In this document: positions 31,016-40,183 of the stretch, one piece after another | Layout of the letters: the number at the start of each line of letters is the position of its first letter | How positions within the stretch are numbered: the first letter of the stretch is position 1 | DNA from: Niallia alba | Lineage (GTDB): Bacteria; Bacillota; Bacilli; Bacillales; Cytobacillaceae | Direction: 5' to 3' | DNA: 64,000 nucleotides | Assembly (NCBI RefSeq): GCF_012933555.1 | Contig: NZ_JABBPK010000001.1 | Location: 3,884,001 to 3,948,000, forward strand | Program-made: the position numbers and the translations under genes | The notes under the pieces: generated by a model | The model's database searches: none | Told to the model about the DNA's origin: nothing | The model's input: only the letters and a program-made list of their open reading frames with translations

Positions 31016-31225
31016 GGCTGTTTTCGTAAAGTTTGTTGCGATTCCCCGCAGCCGGAATGCACTTCGCTTTCCGTAGGGCTAAGCTTAAGCCTCCTCAGCT
31101 TTGCCTCCGGGGTGTCTCAGACTGTCTCGCTAATCCCCGTGGCGTCTACGTGTATTCCGGCTGATCCATTATTCCAACTAGTTCTTTTTTTCGATTGAAA
31201 AATAACAATCCTTTAGAAAACAGCC
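31016..31225. repeat. Repeat family B, copy B1 (MITE-like nested palindrome)
   Basis: Termini GGCTGTTTTCGTAAAG and CTTTAGAAAACAGCC form an imperfect terminal inverted repeat. Inside, AGCCGGAAT(G)CAC and GTGTATTCCGGCT form a second palindrome flanking CTCCTCAGCTTTGCCTCCGG and CTCAGACTGTCTCGCTAATC. No ORF. Its end lies 23 bp after the MCP stop. GC content exceeds its surroundings. Confidence 0.85.
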
Positions 31226-31247
31226 TTTTATTTAAACTTTTTCTTTT

Positions 31248-32540
31248 CTAGGCACTTTCATTTACATGAATTGTTTTTGTTAATTCCACTAAATCATCAG
31301 CAATTTTAGCTAAAGATTTCGTGGAGGAAGTTATTTCTTCAATCGCAGCTAATTGTTCTTGGGAAGCTTCTGATACGTTCATGGAATTTTGACTGTTTTC
31401 CTTCGCAATACCAGTAACTTGATCTACAGATCCTGCGACCTCGACTATATTTGTCGAAATCTTATTGGCAGCCTCTAGAATATTTTTCATTTGGTCACTC
31501 ATTGTTAACATAGATTCAGAAATAATCGTAAACTTTTCTTTTGTATCATTGGTGATATTAATCCCATCTTTTACTTCTTCTGTTACTCTTTTCATCGTTT
31601 TAACGGAAGAAAGAGTATCTTTTTGAATTTCATTTACTAATACAGCAATTTGCTTAGCAGACTCATTGGATTGCTCAGCCAACTTCCTTACTTCTTCTGC
31701 TACTACCGCAAAACCTTTGCCCGCCTCACCAGCTCTTGCTGCCTCAATGGCCGCATTTAATGCCAATAGATTTGTCTGATCAGCAATTTCCGTTATAACA
31801 TTTAAGAACTGACCAATTTCTTGGGAACGCTCCTGTAATAATACGATGGAGTTATTAGACTCTTTCACTGAATTTTGGATTAAGCTCATTTGAGTTACAG
31901 TGTTATCCACAACTGCTTGTCCTTCTTTTGCTTTCAAAACAGTATTATTTGTACTTTTCACCATTTCTTCTGTATTCTTCGTAATATCTTTAATTTCGTC
32001 ATTAACAACAGCTACTGCATCAACTATAAATTCCATTCCTTTTGTTTGTTCTTCAGAACCAGCTGCAACACTTTGAATAGCGGAAGAAATTTGCTCCGAT
32101 ACATAGCTTGTTTCCACTGTATTGGCAGTTAGCTTTTCAGCAGAAGTATTTATGTGTTCCGATGTTTCATTTACTTTCTGAACTAAGTTTCTAATAAATT
32201 CTTTCATCAAAATAAATTCATCTGTTAATTGGCCAATTTCATCATTGGAAGTCTTGTTAATTTCGATATCTAATTCGCCTTCTGTAATCTTCTTTGTAGA
32301 ATGCAATAATTTTTTTAGTGGAGAGATGATAATTCGTTGCGTAAATAAAGCAACAATAACAGTTACAAAAACTAGATTAATGATAGTATTTACAAAAATA
32401 CTGAATTCTGGAGGAATCATCCCAAATTCTCTTATCATTTCATGAAGCTTAAAGGAGATCATTGTGCTAAATAATGTAGCAAAAAATATGATGACAATCA
32501 TTTTTGTTCTTAAACTACGAAAAATTCTATATTTCTTCAT
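31248..32540 (-). CDS. Methyl-accepting chemotaxis protein
   Basis: 430 residues. Two close membrane segments (about 15-30 and 47-68) leave only a short external loop, so there is no extracellular sensor domain. HAMP covers about 70-122, then a long coiled-coil signalling domain with the conserved tip [22 protein letters not shown]. Signals to CheA/CheW, and the stimulus is probably membrane or cytoplasmic. Single gene, flanked by repeats. Confidence 0.93.
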   Translation of the reverse strand: MKKYRIFRSLRTKMIVIIFFATLFSTMISFKLHEMIREFGMIPPEFSIFVNTIINLVFVTVIVALFTQRIIISPLKKLLHSTKKITEGELDIEINKTSNDEIGQLTDEFILMKEFIRNLVQKVNETSEHINTSAEKLTANTVETSYVSEQISSAIQSVAAGSEEQTKGMEFIVDAVAVVNDEIKDITKNTEEMVKSTNNTVLKAKEGQAVVDNTVTQMSLIQNSVKESNNSIVLLQERSQEIGQFLNVITEIADQTNLLALNAAIEAARAGEAGKGFAVVAEEVRKLAEQSNESAKQIAVLVNEIQKDTLSSVKTMKRVTEEVKDGINITNDTKEKFTIISESMLTMSDQMKNILEAANKISTNIVEVAGSVDQVTGIAKENSQNSMNVSEASQEQLAAIEEITSSTKSLAKIADDLVELTKTIHVNESA

Positions 32541-32993
32541 AAAAATATTCCTTCCTGACCTTTTATAGTTCTTTATACCCTATCATTCTTATTACCATCC
32601 CACTTTTTTATTTATAAATATTTATATCGTGATAAAAGATTCATAAATCCAAATAACTTTTCACAAAAAATAGTGGTTTATACCTATTTTACAAAAGATA
32701 ATTGTTTTAAGCAATTTTAAACGTAAATAAAAAAAGAGGTATAGCCAAACGAACGGCTATACCCAAAGTGAGAGGAGGTTATGGGGTTACGGTATAAAGA
32801 ATATAACTGTGTATTCAGCTTCTAAGAAGGTGATACAAGCTATTCTTTATACTTATTAGATATGCTTTTTTGCAAAAACAGTGAGGGCTTATCCCCCTTT
32901 ATCTATAAAAAAGGGCAATCATCCTTTCGCGGTAGTATATTTCCTATTCTCTACATATATTAAAATATATGAATAGCGGAAAGAAGGTTCAAA
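32541..32993. other. Divergent intergenic region between the MCP and the small membrane protein
   Basis: 453 bp. AT-rich except for the structured tract at 32738-32852. No promoter could be assigned with confidence. Confidence 0.5.
32738..32852 (+). ncRNA. Structured intergenic tract, possible small RNA or leader
   Basis: A first hairpin (GGTATAGCC/GGCTATACC, 32738-32763) is followed by GAGAGGAGGTTATG and then a long hairpin: GTATAAAGAATA at 32792-32803 pairs with TATTCTTTATAC at 32841-32852, with an inner TGTATTCA-CTTC/GAAG-TGATACA arm. AGGAGG is only 2 bases from the ATG at 32781, and the following ORF has 14 codons, so coding is doubtful. Transcription not shown. Confidence 0.4.
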
Positions 32994-33185
32994 ATGAAAA
33001 ATACCTTATATGTAAACTCCATCATCTATTGCTGTCTATTGACCATCTTCACAACGTTTCTTTTCTATGCCATGACTGGTTTGTCGGTTTACACCATTGC
33101 TTCCTTGATTTCAGGAGTAATCGTAGCTTTCTTCAGTTTATTAGAAGAGGAGGTCATACATAAGAAAATTCACGATGAACAATAA
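32994..33185 (+). CDS. Small two-helix membrane protein, unknown function
   Basis: 63 residues. Two hydrophobic segments (about 8-28 and 32-50) and a charged C-terminus EEEVIHKKIHDEQ. AGAAGG lies 7 bases before the ATG. An overlapping frame from 32969 has no such binding site. I do not recognise the family. It is followed by repeat B2. Confidence 0.6.
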   Translation: MKNTLYVNSIIYCCLLTIFTTFLFYAMTGLSVYTIASLISGVIVAFFSLLEEEVIHKKIHDEQ

Positions 33186-33202
33186 TTTACTTTTTTCAAA
33201 AA

Positions 33203-33375
33203 GGCTGTTTTCGTAAAGTTTGTCGTGATTACCGGCAGTCAGAATACACTTCGCTTTCCGTGGGGGTCTCAAGCTGTCTCGCTAATTCCGGTGGCGTCTT
33301 CGTGTATTCCGGCTGCTCCATTTTTCCAACTAATTCTTTTTCTTATTGAAAAAACAACAATCCTTTAAAACAGCC
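33203..33375. repeat. Repeat family B, copy B2
   Basis: Same termini as B1 (GGCTGTTTTCGTAAAG and CTTTAAAACAGCC). The inner palindrome is AGAATACACTTCG/CTTCGTGTATTCCGG. It is shorter than B1, lacking the CTCCTCAGCTTTGCCTCC segment. Confidence 0.85.
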
Positions 33376-33411
33376 TTCAAAAAAAATAATCAAGTTATGT
33401 ATAAAAAAAGA

Positions 33412-33455
33412 AAAAGGGGTCCACAATGATACTACAAAGTGTAATTCCCCCTTTT
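33412..33455 (-). terminator. Terminator of tcyABC
   Basis: On the minus strand a GGGGG...ACACT / TGTGGACCCC stem is followed by TTTTTCTTTTTTT. It lies about 60 bp after the tcyC stop. Confidence 0.7.
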
Positions 33456-33460
33456 GTTTT

Positions 33461-33515
33461 AGAGTTGTTACGGAAACAAATCTCCTTACCGAGATTCCTT
33501 AACAACTCTTTTTTT
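33461..33515 (+). terminator. Plus-strand terminator convergent to tcyC
   Basis: AGAGTTGTTA...ATCTC / GAGAT...TAACAACTCT followed by eight T. It touches the tcyC stop codon and would end transcription coming from the small membrane protein and B2. Confidence 0.75.
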
Positions 33516-34248
33516 ATTGAATTAATTGTAGAAATTGCTGCGTTCTTGCTTCTTTAGGTGCAGAAAAGATAGCCTGTGGATTTCCTTTTTCCACAATATA
33601 TCCACCATCCATAAAAATTACTTCATCTGCAACTTCTCGTGCAAATTTCATCTCATGTGTAACGATAATCATTGTCATGCCCTCATTAGCAAGTTGTTTT
33701 ATTACTTTTAATACTTCGCCAACAAGCTCTGGGTCCAGGGCAGAAGTTGGTTCATCAAACAACATTACTTCTGGGTCCATTGCAAGTGCTCTCGCAATGC
33801 CAACACGCTGTTGCTGGCCCCCTGATAATTGAAATGGGTAGTAATCGATTTTGTCACCGAGTCCCACTTTATTCAATAAGTCAGCCGCGATACTTCTCGC
33901 CTTTTCCTTTGATTGCTTTTTCACTGTGATTGGACCTTCCATCACATTTTCAATTGCTGTTTTATGTGGGAAAAGATTATAGCTTTGAAAAACCATACCG
34001 GTTAATTTCCGAAAATCTGTGACAGCTTTCTTCGTTACTTTTTTCGAAAAATCCAATTGTTTATTTTCAATCGTAATATGACCAGTCGTTGGCGTTTCCA
34101 AAATGTTTAAGCAACGAAGCATCGTCGTTTTTCCCGAACCAGACGGTCCGATAACAACGATTACTTTCCCTTTTTCCACTTCAAGATTAATGTCCTTTAG
34201 TACTTGTAAATCACCAAAATGTTTAGACAACCCCTTGATCGAAATCAT
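33514..34248 (-). CDS. tcyC: Cystine ABC transporter ATPase TcyC
   Basis: 244 residues from ATG 34248. Walker A GPSGSGKT (34-41), signature [15 protein letters not shown] and Walker [13 protein letters not shown]. Polar amino acid importer ATPase. A GTG three codons earlier is 1-2 bases from AAAGGAG, too close, so the ATG is preferred. Last gene of the cystine operon. Confidence 0.9.
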   Translation of the reverse strand: MISIKGLSKHFGDLQVLKDINLEVEKGKVIVVIGPSGSGKTTMLRCLNILETPTTGHITIENKQLDFSKKVTKKAVTDFRKLTGMVFQSYNLFPHKTAIENVMEGPITVKKQSKEKARSIAADLLNKVGLGDKIDYYPFQLSGGQQQRVGIARALAMDPEVMLFDEPTSALDPELVGEVLKVIKQLANEGMTMIIVTHEMKFAREVADEVIFMDGGYIVEKGNPQAIFSAPKEARTQQFLQLIQ

Positions 34249-34301
34249 ACTGTACACTCCTTTCTATGTCGTTTATCTTTCTGGACAATGGAAGTTCCCT
34301 T

Positions 34302-35003
34302 TTACTTACTTAAATGACGTCCGAATCGATTTTCCAGTCCCTGCTGAATAATAGAAAGAGGGAAACAAATGAGCCAATACAAGAAGGCAACCTCTGAATA
34401 TAACAGTAGAAATTCATAATTAGTGCTTGCAATTTCTTGTGCTTTTCGAAACATTTCTGTCACCAGAATTAAGGCTGCTAAAGACGAATCTTTGATTAAA
34501 CTTATAAATGTATTCGACAATGGAGGAATCGAAACGCGAGCGGCCTGTGGCAAAATAATTCGCTTTAAATTTTGAACATAGCTCATTCCGATGGAATAAC
34601 CAGCCTCCCATTGACCATTAGGAATGCTTAAAATGGAGCCTCTCACTATTTCTGATCCATACGCTCCTACACTTAAGGAAAAACCTATAATTGCTGCTAC
34701 AAACGGTTCAAGGGTAATACCAACATTCGGCAGCCCATAAAAAATAATGAATAACTGAACAAGTAAAGGTGTTCCACGAATGATGGAAACATAAATGCCA
34801 GCAATAATTTGCAAAATTTTAATACTTGATAATCTAGCTAAAGCGGTTAGAACAGCTAAAATTAGCCCAATAATAAAGGAAATAATCGATAGTGGTATCG
34901 TATATAAAATAGCCCCCTTCACCAAAGGGAGAAGGGAACTAACTGCAATATCATAATATCGCTGAAATGCTTCTGGGTCTGTGAAGATATTATTTAAGTA
35001 CAT
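34302..35003 (-). CDS. tcyB: Cystine ABC transporter permease TcyB
   Basis: 233 residues from ATG 35003 ([14 protein letters not shown]). His/Glu/Gln-type permease with about five membrane segments and an EAA loop ([22 protein letters not shown]). The start overlaps the end of tcyA by 14 bp in another frame. A longer frame to 35051 lies entirely inside tcyA and is unlikely. Confidence 0.9.
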   Translation of the reverse strand: MYLNNIFTDPEAFQRYYDIAVSSLLPLVKGAILYTIPLSIISFIIGLILAVLTALARLSSIKILQIIAGIYVSIIRGTPLLVQLFIIFYGLPNVGITLEPFVAAIIGFSLSVGAYGSEIVRGSILSIPNGQWEAGYSIGMSYVQNLKRIILPQAARVSIPPLSNTFISLIKDSSLAALILVTEMFRKAQEIASTNYEFLLLYSEVAFLYWLICFPLSIIQQGLENRFGRHLSK

Positions 35004-35811
35004 CTTCTCCGAACCATTTCTCAGATATTGATTTATACGTACCATCGTCAATCATTTCTTGTAACGCTTTATTTACCGCTTCTACTAACGTATCATTTCC
35101 TTGTCTAAACATTAAACCACTTTGAGCTACATCATCAGCAGTATCAGCAATCACAACTTTTGTATCTGGCTTTTGCTTTTTAAAATCTAAGAAAGACAAT
35201 TTATCATTAATTGTTACATCTACTCGTTTAGAGTTCAATAGTTCAATCGCTTGATTAAATCCATCTACCCCCACTAACTCTGCCCCGTTAGTTTTTGCTA
35301 TTTCTGCGTAATTACTTGTTAATGACTGTGCTGACTTCAATCCTTTAATATCTTTAAAGCTTTTCACATCTGAATCTTCTCTCGTAATAAGAACAGCAGC
35401 AGAAGAAATATATGGATCAGAGAAAGCATATTTCGCTTTTCTTTCATCATTTATCCCTACTTGGTTTGCAATCATATCGAATCGCTTTGCATCAAGACCA
35501 GCAAACATTGCATCCCATTGCGTTTCTTTAAATTCAGCTTCGACACCTAAACGTTTCGCAACCTCTTGTGCAATTTCCACATCAAAACCAGTCAACGTTC
35601 CTGAATTATCATGAAAAGTGAAGGGAGGATATGTACCTTCCGTACCAACTACTAATTTTCCATTTTCTTTAATTTGTGCTAATAAATCTGTGTTATTATC
35701 AGCATTTTTATCTGCAGAATCATTTGATTGATTATCTGATTTACTACCACAAGCTGCTAAAACAATGGTAAGACTCAATAATATACTTAATAATATACTT
35801 AATTTTTTCAT
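34990..35811 (-). CDS. tcyA: Cystine-binding lipoprotein TcyA
   Basis: 273 residues from ATG 35811, which AGGAGG precedes by 6 bases. Signal peptide with lipobox LAAC. The solute-binding fold closely follows B. subtilis Tcy[41 protein letters not shown] and the C-terminal EKWFGEDV. This makes cystine the likely substrate for the operon. Confidence 0.92.
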   Translation of the reverse strand: MKKLSILLSILLSLTIVLAACGSKSDNQSNDSADKNADNNTDLLAQIKENGKLVVGTEGTYPPFTFHDNSGTLTGFDVEIAQEVAKRLGVEAEFKETQWDAMFAGLDAKRFDMIANQVGINDERKAKYAFSDPYISSAAVLITREDSDVKSFKDIKGLKSAQSLTSNYAEIAKTNGAELVGVDGFNQAIELLNSKRVDVTINDKLSFLDFKKQKPDTKVVIADTADDVAQSGLMFRQGNDTLVEAVNKALQEMIDDGTYKSISEKWFGEDVLK

Positions 35812-35852
35812 ATTATTCCTCCTAATTCCGATAAGACTTGTCAGCAATTGCT

Positions 35853-35882
35853 ATCATATTATATGGGAATACCTTTTGTCAA
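35853..35882 (-). promoter_or_regulatory. Sigma-A promoter of tcyABC
   Basis: On the minus strand TTGACA (35877-35882) is followed after 18 bp by TATGAT (35853-35858), about 40 bp before the tcyA start. The -35 box is perfect. Confidence 0.7.
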
Positions 35883-35960
35883 AGCTTTCATTCTCCTTTT
35901 TATTTTCACCAAAAGTTCTGACATTAACCATGGTTGATATATCCATTTCATACCAAAAAA

Positions 35961-35988
35961 AAGCGACCTTTTAAACGGTCACTTTTTT
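35961..35988 (-). terminator. Terminator after the NlpC/P60-like gene
   Basis: GTGACCGTTTAAAAGGTCGC on the minus strand followed by eight T, about 40 bp after the stop at 36030. Confidence 0.85.
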
Positions 35989-36029
35989 CCAATTTTATAA
36001 GAATCAAAAAAATAATGATAATAATTGCT

Positions 36030-36596
36030 TTACGCTGCTGTTTTTCTAAACACAAGTGGATAGAGATGTAATTTTCCTTCGTAAACTCTTTCCATTTTGT
36101 ATTCGTCTAATAAATCATACGGAGTAATCAAACATGGTGGTTTATTAAAAAGTAATACCCCACTATCATGCAAAATTGATGCAACAAACTGAGAACAAAA
36201 ATAAGCATTCTTTCGATTATACTGGATTTTAAACAAAATAAATAAAAGTCCCAGTAAATTATAACGATAATTTCTTTGTTCTATCTCCATCTGTTCAATT
36301 TTATTCTTCATTTTTTCATATTGAGCTTCTGTCACGGAAATGGAATAAATAATACAACGGCTATTTCGAAAAAAATCATGCTTTACGTTTTCTTTCACAA
36401 ATCCACCGATGAAAGGATTGCTGGGCTTCCTTCTTCCAAAACTATAGACCTCATTTAATTGCGGATCAAAGGAAATAGATGCATGATTATGAGGCTTTCT
36501 TGTGAATAATTTAATGCAGCGAGTGAATAAAGTGCCCGTATCCGTTAATATGATATATACTTTTTTACTAGTCACACAAACATTCCCTTCTTTCAT
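36030..36596 (-). CDS. Permuted NlpC/P60 (YiiX/YebB-like) papain-fold protein
   Basis: 188 residues. The permuted papain-like pair is visible as H38 (HNHASISFD) early and C134 (NAYFCSQFVASIL) late, the reverse of classic NlpC/P60 order. Such proteins may act on amide or thioester bonds, possibly of lipids or peptides. Substrate unknown. No signal peptide. Stands alone between tcyA and the kinase. Confidence 0.65.
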   Translation of the reverse strand: MKEGNVCVTSKKVYIILTDTGTLFTRCIKLFTRKPHNHASISFDPQLNEVYSFGRRKPSNPFIGGFVKENVKHDFFRNSRCIIYSISVTEAQYEKMKNKIEQMEIEQRNYRYNLLGLLFILFKIQYNRKNAYFCSQFVASILHDSGVLLFNKPPCLITPYDLLDEYKMERVYEGKLHLYPLVFRKTAA

Positions 36597-36724
36597 TTAA
36601 AATTACTAATCACTCACTTGTGTTCTTCTTACTTTCCTCTTTTCTATCATATAAAGATTAGCCAAAACTTGTAACAAACTCTTGGATTATTTTTATCTAC
36701 GTCTTTAGACTTAAAAAGGTTACA

Positions 36725-36790
36725 AAAAAGCATACTTCCCTTAGAATTCTGCCATTCAGATGATTCTTCCTTCTAAGAAAGTATGCTTTT
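36725..36790 (-). terminator. Terminator downstream of the kinase region
   Basis: AAAAAGCATACTT pairs with AAGTATGCTTTT, with an inner TTAGAA/TTCTAA pair. It closes the remnant region on the minus strand. Confidence 0.75.
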
Positions 36791-36813
36791 GGTTATATAT
36801 TTCCATTTGTCAA

Positions 36814-36927
36814 TTAGCTTTTAAATAATTCTGTGTCGAATCCACCTTTTGTTAACAAGTGTTCAGGATTACCTTGCTCGTTTTGCGTCACAAAAGGATA
36901 TCTAAATCCTCGAACTCCAGTTAATCT
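36814..36927 (-). pseudogene. C-terminal remnant of an unidentified gene
   Basis: 38 open codons between a TAG (36930-36928) and TAA (36816-36814) on the minus strand encode GVRGFRYPFVTQNEQGNPEH followed by LLTKGGFDTELFKS. It reads like a genuine protein end but has no start codon. It lies just after the kinase and just before a terminator, as if a downstream operon partner had been mostly deleted. Family not recognised. Confidence 0.4.
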
Positions 36928-36945
36928 CTATAGTCTGGCCCTTAA

Positions 36946-37881
36946 TCAACTCTGCTTAGTAATAGTCTGATAATCAGGAAGTTTAGGTAAGGAACCAGCT
37001 TTAGTTGCTACCATTGCTCCCAGCTTGTTTGCACGAACTATATAATTCTTCAGCTCTTCTTCAGAAGTAGGAAAGCCCTTTTCATAAATACAAGCTAAAA
37101 TTGTTGCCATAAACGCATCGCCGGAACCATTAGTATCTATTGTACTTACCACCTCACCAGGTATATATACTTTTTGCTCATACAATTGGCCAACGGCACC
37201 CTTTTCGCCTAAGGTGATTAGTTTGAATGGTATCTGGATTCTCTCCAAATTTGCCAATCCTTCCTTCACTGAACTTACCTCTAAAAGAAAGCAGAGTTCT
37301 TCTTTTGATAATTTTAGGACATCAACAAAAGACGAAAATTCCATAATCACTTGTCTGCATTCTTCTTCACTATTCCACCTTTTGATGCGAATATTTGCAT
37401 CAAAAGCAATGATTAATCCTTTTTCCTTTGCAATGCCTATTGCCTTTTTTGTCGCAGCCCTCGCTCTTGGATGAAAAAGTGTACCTGACCCAAAATAAAA
37501 AATGGCTTTGTTTTCAAAAGCTGATTCTTTAATATCTGTTTCGAATACAACTTCATCAGGAGTTTCATTTTCATATTTATGAAAATATCTTTCCCCTGAA
37601 GTATCTAGATGAACATATACTTTCGATATTTGCTTTGTTGGTGTACGAACACTATCATCCAAATATATTTTTTCTTTTATCATCTCTGCTTCTACAAATT
37701 GACTATCTTCTCTTTCCCCTAGCTTCGTCATATAAAAACTCGGAATTGCAAATCTACTTATATGTACAGCAACATTTACAGAAGCTCCACCTAATTTTCT
37801 TTCAAAACGATTATTATCACTCGATCGTGAAACATGATCGATAAATGCATCGCCAAGAGATAAAACTCCTTTTCGAGCCAT
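36946..37881 (-). CDS. PfkB-family carbohydrate kinase, fructokinase-like
   Basis: 311 residues. GGASVNVAVHISRF (31-44) is the sugar-binding glycine patch, and DTNGSGDAFMA carries the catalytic base D255. Fructokinase is the nearest guess. Other ribokinase-family sugars are possible. No transporter or regulator adjoins it, and the gene that followed it seems to have been lost. Confidence 0.82.
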   Translation of the reverse strand: MARKGVLSLGDAFIDHVSRSSDNNRFERKLGGASVNVAVHISRFAIPSFYMTKLGEREDSQFVEAEMIKEKIYLDDSVRTPTKQISKVYVHLDTSGERYFHKYENETPDEVVFETDIKESAFENKAIFYFGSGTLFHPRARAATKKAIGIAKEKGLIIAFDANIRIKRWNSEEECRQVIMEFSSFVDVLKLSKEELCFLLEVSSVKEGLANLERIQIPFKLITLGEKGAVGQLYEQKVYIPGEVVSTIDTNGSGDAFMATILACIYEKGFPTSEEELKNYIVRANKLGAMVATKAGSLPKLPDYQTITKQS

Positions 37882-38248
37882 ATGTTATCTTCCTCTCTAT
37901 CAGTTCTACCTTTATAGTATATCTCCTTTATTCCATCAGCAGAGTTTAGACAATGAAATAGTTTCATTAAAATGGTGAAACTTACTTATCTATTTATGCG
38001 TTATACTTTATGTATTTTTTCAAACTGGAAAATCAACTATTTAGCGTTCAGCTTTTGCTAAATATTTGATATGATAGATAAGCGTATGTTTTAAAAAGCT
38101 GTATTCTAAAGGAGTGTTGTTTTTTCAATAGGAAAAAACAATTAGTTGGAAAAATGGAGCTGCGGGTAATTGCAACAAACTTTACGAAAACAGCCTTTTA
38201 AAAAGAAGATAATTTTTAAATTAATGGATAAATAGGAGTGAACAAAGT
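37882..38248. other. Divergent intergenic region between the kinase and uppP
   Basis: 367 bp, AT-rich, with the reduced repeat B3 at 38097-38195 just before uppP. No other structure was identified. Confidence 0.5.
38097..38195 (-). repeat. Repeat family B, reduced copy B3 lacking the inner palindrome
   Basis: Read on the minus strand it begins GGCTGTTTTCGTAAAGTTTG like B1 and ends near CTTTAGAATACAGCT. The sequence joins GCAATTACCCGCAG directly to CTCCATTTTTCC, leaving out the whole CCGGAATACAC...GTGTATTCCGG segment. It is therefore a deletion derivative of about 99 bp. Confidence 0.75.
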
Positions 38249-39085
38249 TTGGATAAGTTATGGGAATTAATAGTTGCCTTTATTTTAGGCATAGTAGAAG
38301 GTTTGACTGAATTTGCACCGGTATCGTCGACCGGTCACATGATACTTGTTGATGATTTGTGGTTGAAATCAGGAGAGATATTTTCACCTGAAGTAGCGAA
38401 TACCTTTAAGGTTGTTATCCAACTAGGTTCAATTTTAGCTGTTGTTATTATCTTCAAAGATCGTTTCCTAAATATTCTTGGTTTGAAAAAAACGATTAAT
38501 GGTGAAAAAGTAACGGGACATAAATTAAGCTTAGTACAAATTCTTATCGGGTTAATCCCAGCAGGTGTATTAGGACTACTGTTTGATGATTACATAGATG
38601 AACATTTATTTAATTTTGAAACAGTTGCATATGCTTTAATTGTTGGAGCGATTTTGATGATTCTCGCAGACTATACGCAAAAGAAGAAAAAACCGACAAC
38701 TACTTCTTTGGATCAAATTACAAATAAACAAGCATTTTTCATTGGATTATTTCAATGTATTGCCTTGTGGCCAGGGTTTTCAAGATCTGGCTCCACTATC
38801 TCTGGTGGGGTTTTGATGGGACTAAGCCACCGTGTTGCAGCAGACTTTACCTTTATCATGGCTGTTCCGATCATGGCTGGTGCTAGCTTTATTTCTTTAT
38901 TAAACAATTGGGAATATATCACATCAGCGGCTCTTCCGTTCTTTATTGTTGGATTTATCAGTGCGTTTATTTTTGCGCTAATATCCATTCGATTCTTCTT
39001 AAAACTAATTGATCGAATTAAATTAACACCATTTGCGATTTATCGTATTATTATCGCTATTATTATCATGGTCGTGTTCTTTTAA
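38249..39085 (+). CDS. uppP: Undecaprenyl-diphosphatase UppP (BacA)
   Basis: 278 residues, about eight membrane segments. Recycles undecaprenyl pyrophosphate for cell wall synthesis and gives bacitracin tolerance. Catalytic motifs EGLTEFAPVSSTGH (near 17-30) and PGFSRSGSTISGG (near 173). Translation starts at a TTG (38249) with TAGGAG 8-9 bases upstream. There is no ATG nearby. Confidence 0.95.
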   Translation: MDKLWELIVAFILGIVEGLTEFAPVSSTGHMILVDDLWLKSGEIFSPEVANTFKVVIQLGSILAVVIIFKDRFLNILGLKKTINGEKVTGHKLSLVQILIGLIPAGVLGLLFDDYIDEHLFNFETVAYALIVGAILMILADYTQKKKKPTTTSLDQITNKQAFFIGLFQCIALWPGFSRSGSTISGGVLMGLSHRVAADFTFIMAVPIMAGASFISLLNNWEYITSAALPFFIVGFISAFIFALISIRFFLKLIDRIKLTPFAIYRIIIAIIIMVVFF

Positions 39086-39110
39086 AAACCTTACTAATAA
39101 TGTAATCCTA

Positions 39111-39150
39111 AATCAAAAAGTCATCTCAAACTTGAGATGACTTTTTGATT
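39111..39150. terminator. Bidirectional terminator between uppP and the AI-2E-family gene
   Basis: Perfect 19-bp arms, AATCAAAAAGTCATCTCAA and its complement, around a 2-base loop. It serves the convergent genes and touches the stop of the gene on the minus strand. Confidence 0.92.
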
Positions 39151-40183
39151 AGGGTAAAATACTTTCTCCCTTTTTTAATCGCGTTTTATCACTTTTTACT
39201 TCTAATAGATCAAGCAAGAATATGAAAATAGGGATTCCTACAATTAAGCCCCATACGCCGAAAAAGTGCTCAGAAAAAATTAGCACAATAAAGGTGAAAA
39301 ATACTGGCAAATCCGTTTTGGAAGACATTAATTTTGGGTTTAGTATATATGCTTCTATCGCATGGATAACCATAATTAAAATAATCACTGAAATGACGTG
39401 TGTTATTCCCCCGACCGTATATCCGATAATACATAACGGGATAAAAGAAATAATTACGCCTGCCACTGGTATAAGCCCCAGTAAGAAAATCATAATACCT
39501 AAGCCAAACAATTGAGGAAAGCCTAGAAAATATAAAGAAGTTGTTGTTAAAACACAATTAATGATGGCGATAATAAATTGTGCTTCTATTACTTTTCCAA
39601 AAGTAGCCACAAATTTCTTGCTGAAATACTTACATTCAAAGTATATCGATGCTATTTTACTGCTATGGAAACGTTTAGCAAATAACCGTAGTCTTTCTTT
39701 TTCCAACAGAAAGAAAAGACTTAATACAATTGCCATAAATACTTGAAGTAAATTCCCCCAAATATTTGTAAAATACTTGAAAATAAAAGTAAAGCCCTGA
39801 TGCAAATAAGTCGTAACGCTAAAATTATTTAAGGTGTTTACGATAAAATTTAATACAGCATTTTCATGTGGCTGCATATAAAAATCTGTCATTTGGATGA
39901 CTAACACCGAAATCTGTTGAATGATAACAGGCAGATAAGTGGAAATCCCATATATAAGCAATGATAAAACAGAAAAATAAAGCAAGATAACAGCAATAGT
40001 CCGTTTTATGGCAAACTTGCTTGTAAAAAACTGAACAAGTCTATCCATTAAGTAAGAAAAAATAAAAGTAAATAAAATCAGATTTATCATACTCCGAACA
40101 AAGTAAAGGCACAAACCAATTAAAAACAAAATAAAAATTCTTTTAATCCCTTTTTTCTGAAAAAATTGAAGCACCGTTTCCAT
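39149..40183 (-). CDS. AI-2E transporter family (PerM/YdbI-like) membrane protein
   Basis: 344 residues with 7-8 membrane segments and the family pattern LGLIPVAGVIISFIPLC near 235 and IEAYILNPKLMSS near 285. The family includes AI-2 exporters and sodium/proton antiporters, so the cargo is uncertain. Stand-alone gene. Confidence 0.85.
   Translation of the reverse strand: METVLQFFQKKGIKRIFILFLIGLCLYFVRSMINLILFTFIFSYLMDRLVQFFTSKFAIKRTIAVILLYFSVLSLLIYGISTYLPVIIQQISVLVIQMTDFYMQPHENAVLNFIVNTLNNFSVTTYLHQGFTFIFKYFTNIWGNLLQVFMAIVLSLFFLLEKERLRLFAKRFHSSKIASIYFECKYFSKKFVATFGKVIEAQFIIAIINCVLTTTSLYFLGFPQLFGLGIMIFLLGLIPVAGVIISFIPLCIIGYTVGGITHVISVIILIMVIHAIEAYILNPKLMSSKTDLPVFFTFIVLIFSEHFFGVWGLIVGIPIFIFLLDLLEVKSDKTRLKKGESILP

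Larger units (their letters stand above)
30511..31247. other. Repeat-rich intergenic region between the MCP and rodA-like genes
   Basis: 737 bp holding, in order: about 240 bp of AT-rich sequence (probable rodA-like promoter, not resolved), repeat A4 (30751-30905), a nested terminator-like structure (30937-31010) and repeat B1 (31016-31225). No coding sequence was found. Confidence 0.7.
36597..36945. other. Intergenic region between the PfkB kinase and the NlpC-like gene
   Basis: 349 bp. Contains a terminator-like hairpin (36725-36790) and a 38-codon gene remnant (36814-36927). The rest is AT-rich. Confidence 0.6.

Noticed and set aside
32781-32825. 14-codon ORF MGLRYKEYNCVFSF after AGGAGG
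   Set aside because: The binding site is only two bases from the ATG and the ORF is swallowed by a hairpin. Better described as a structured tract.
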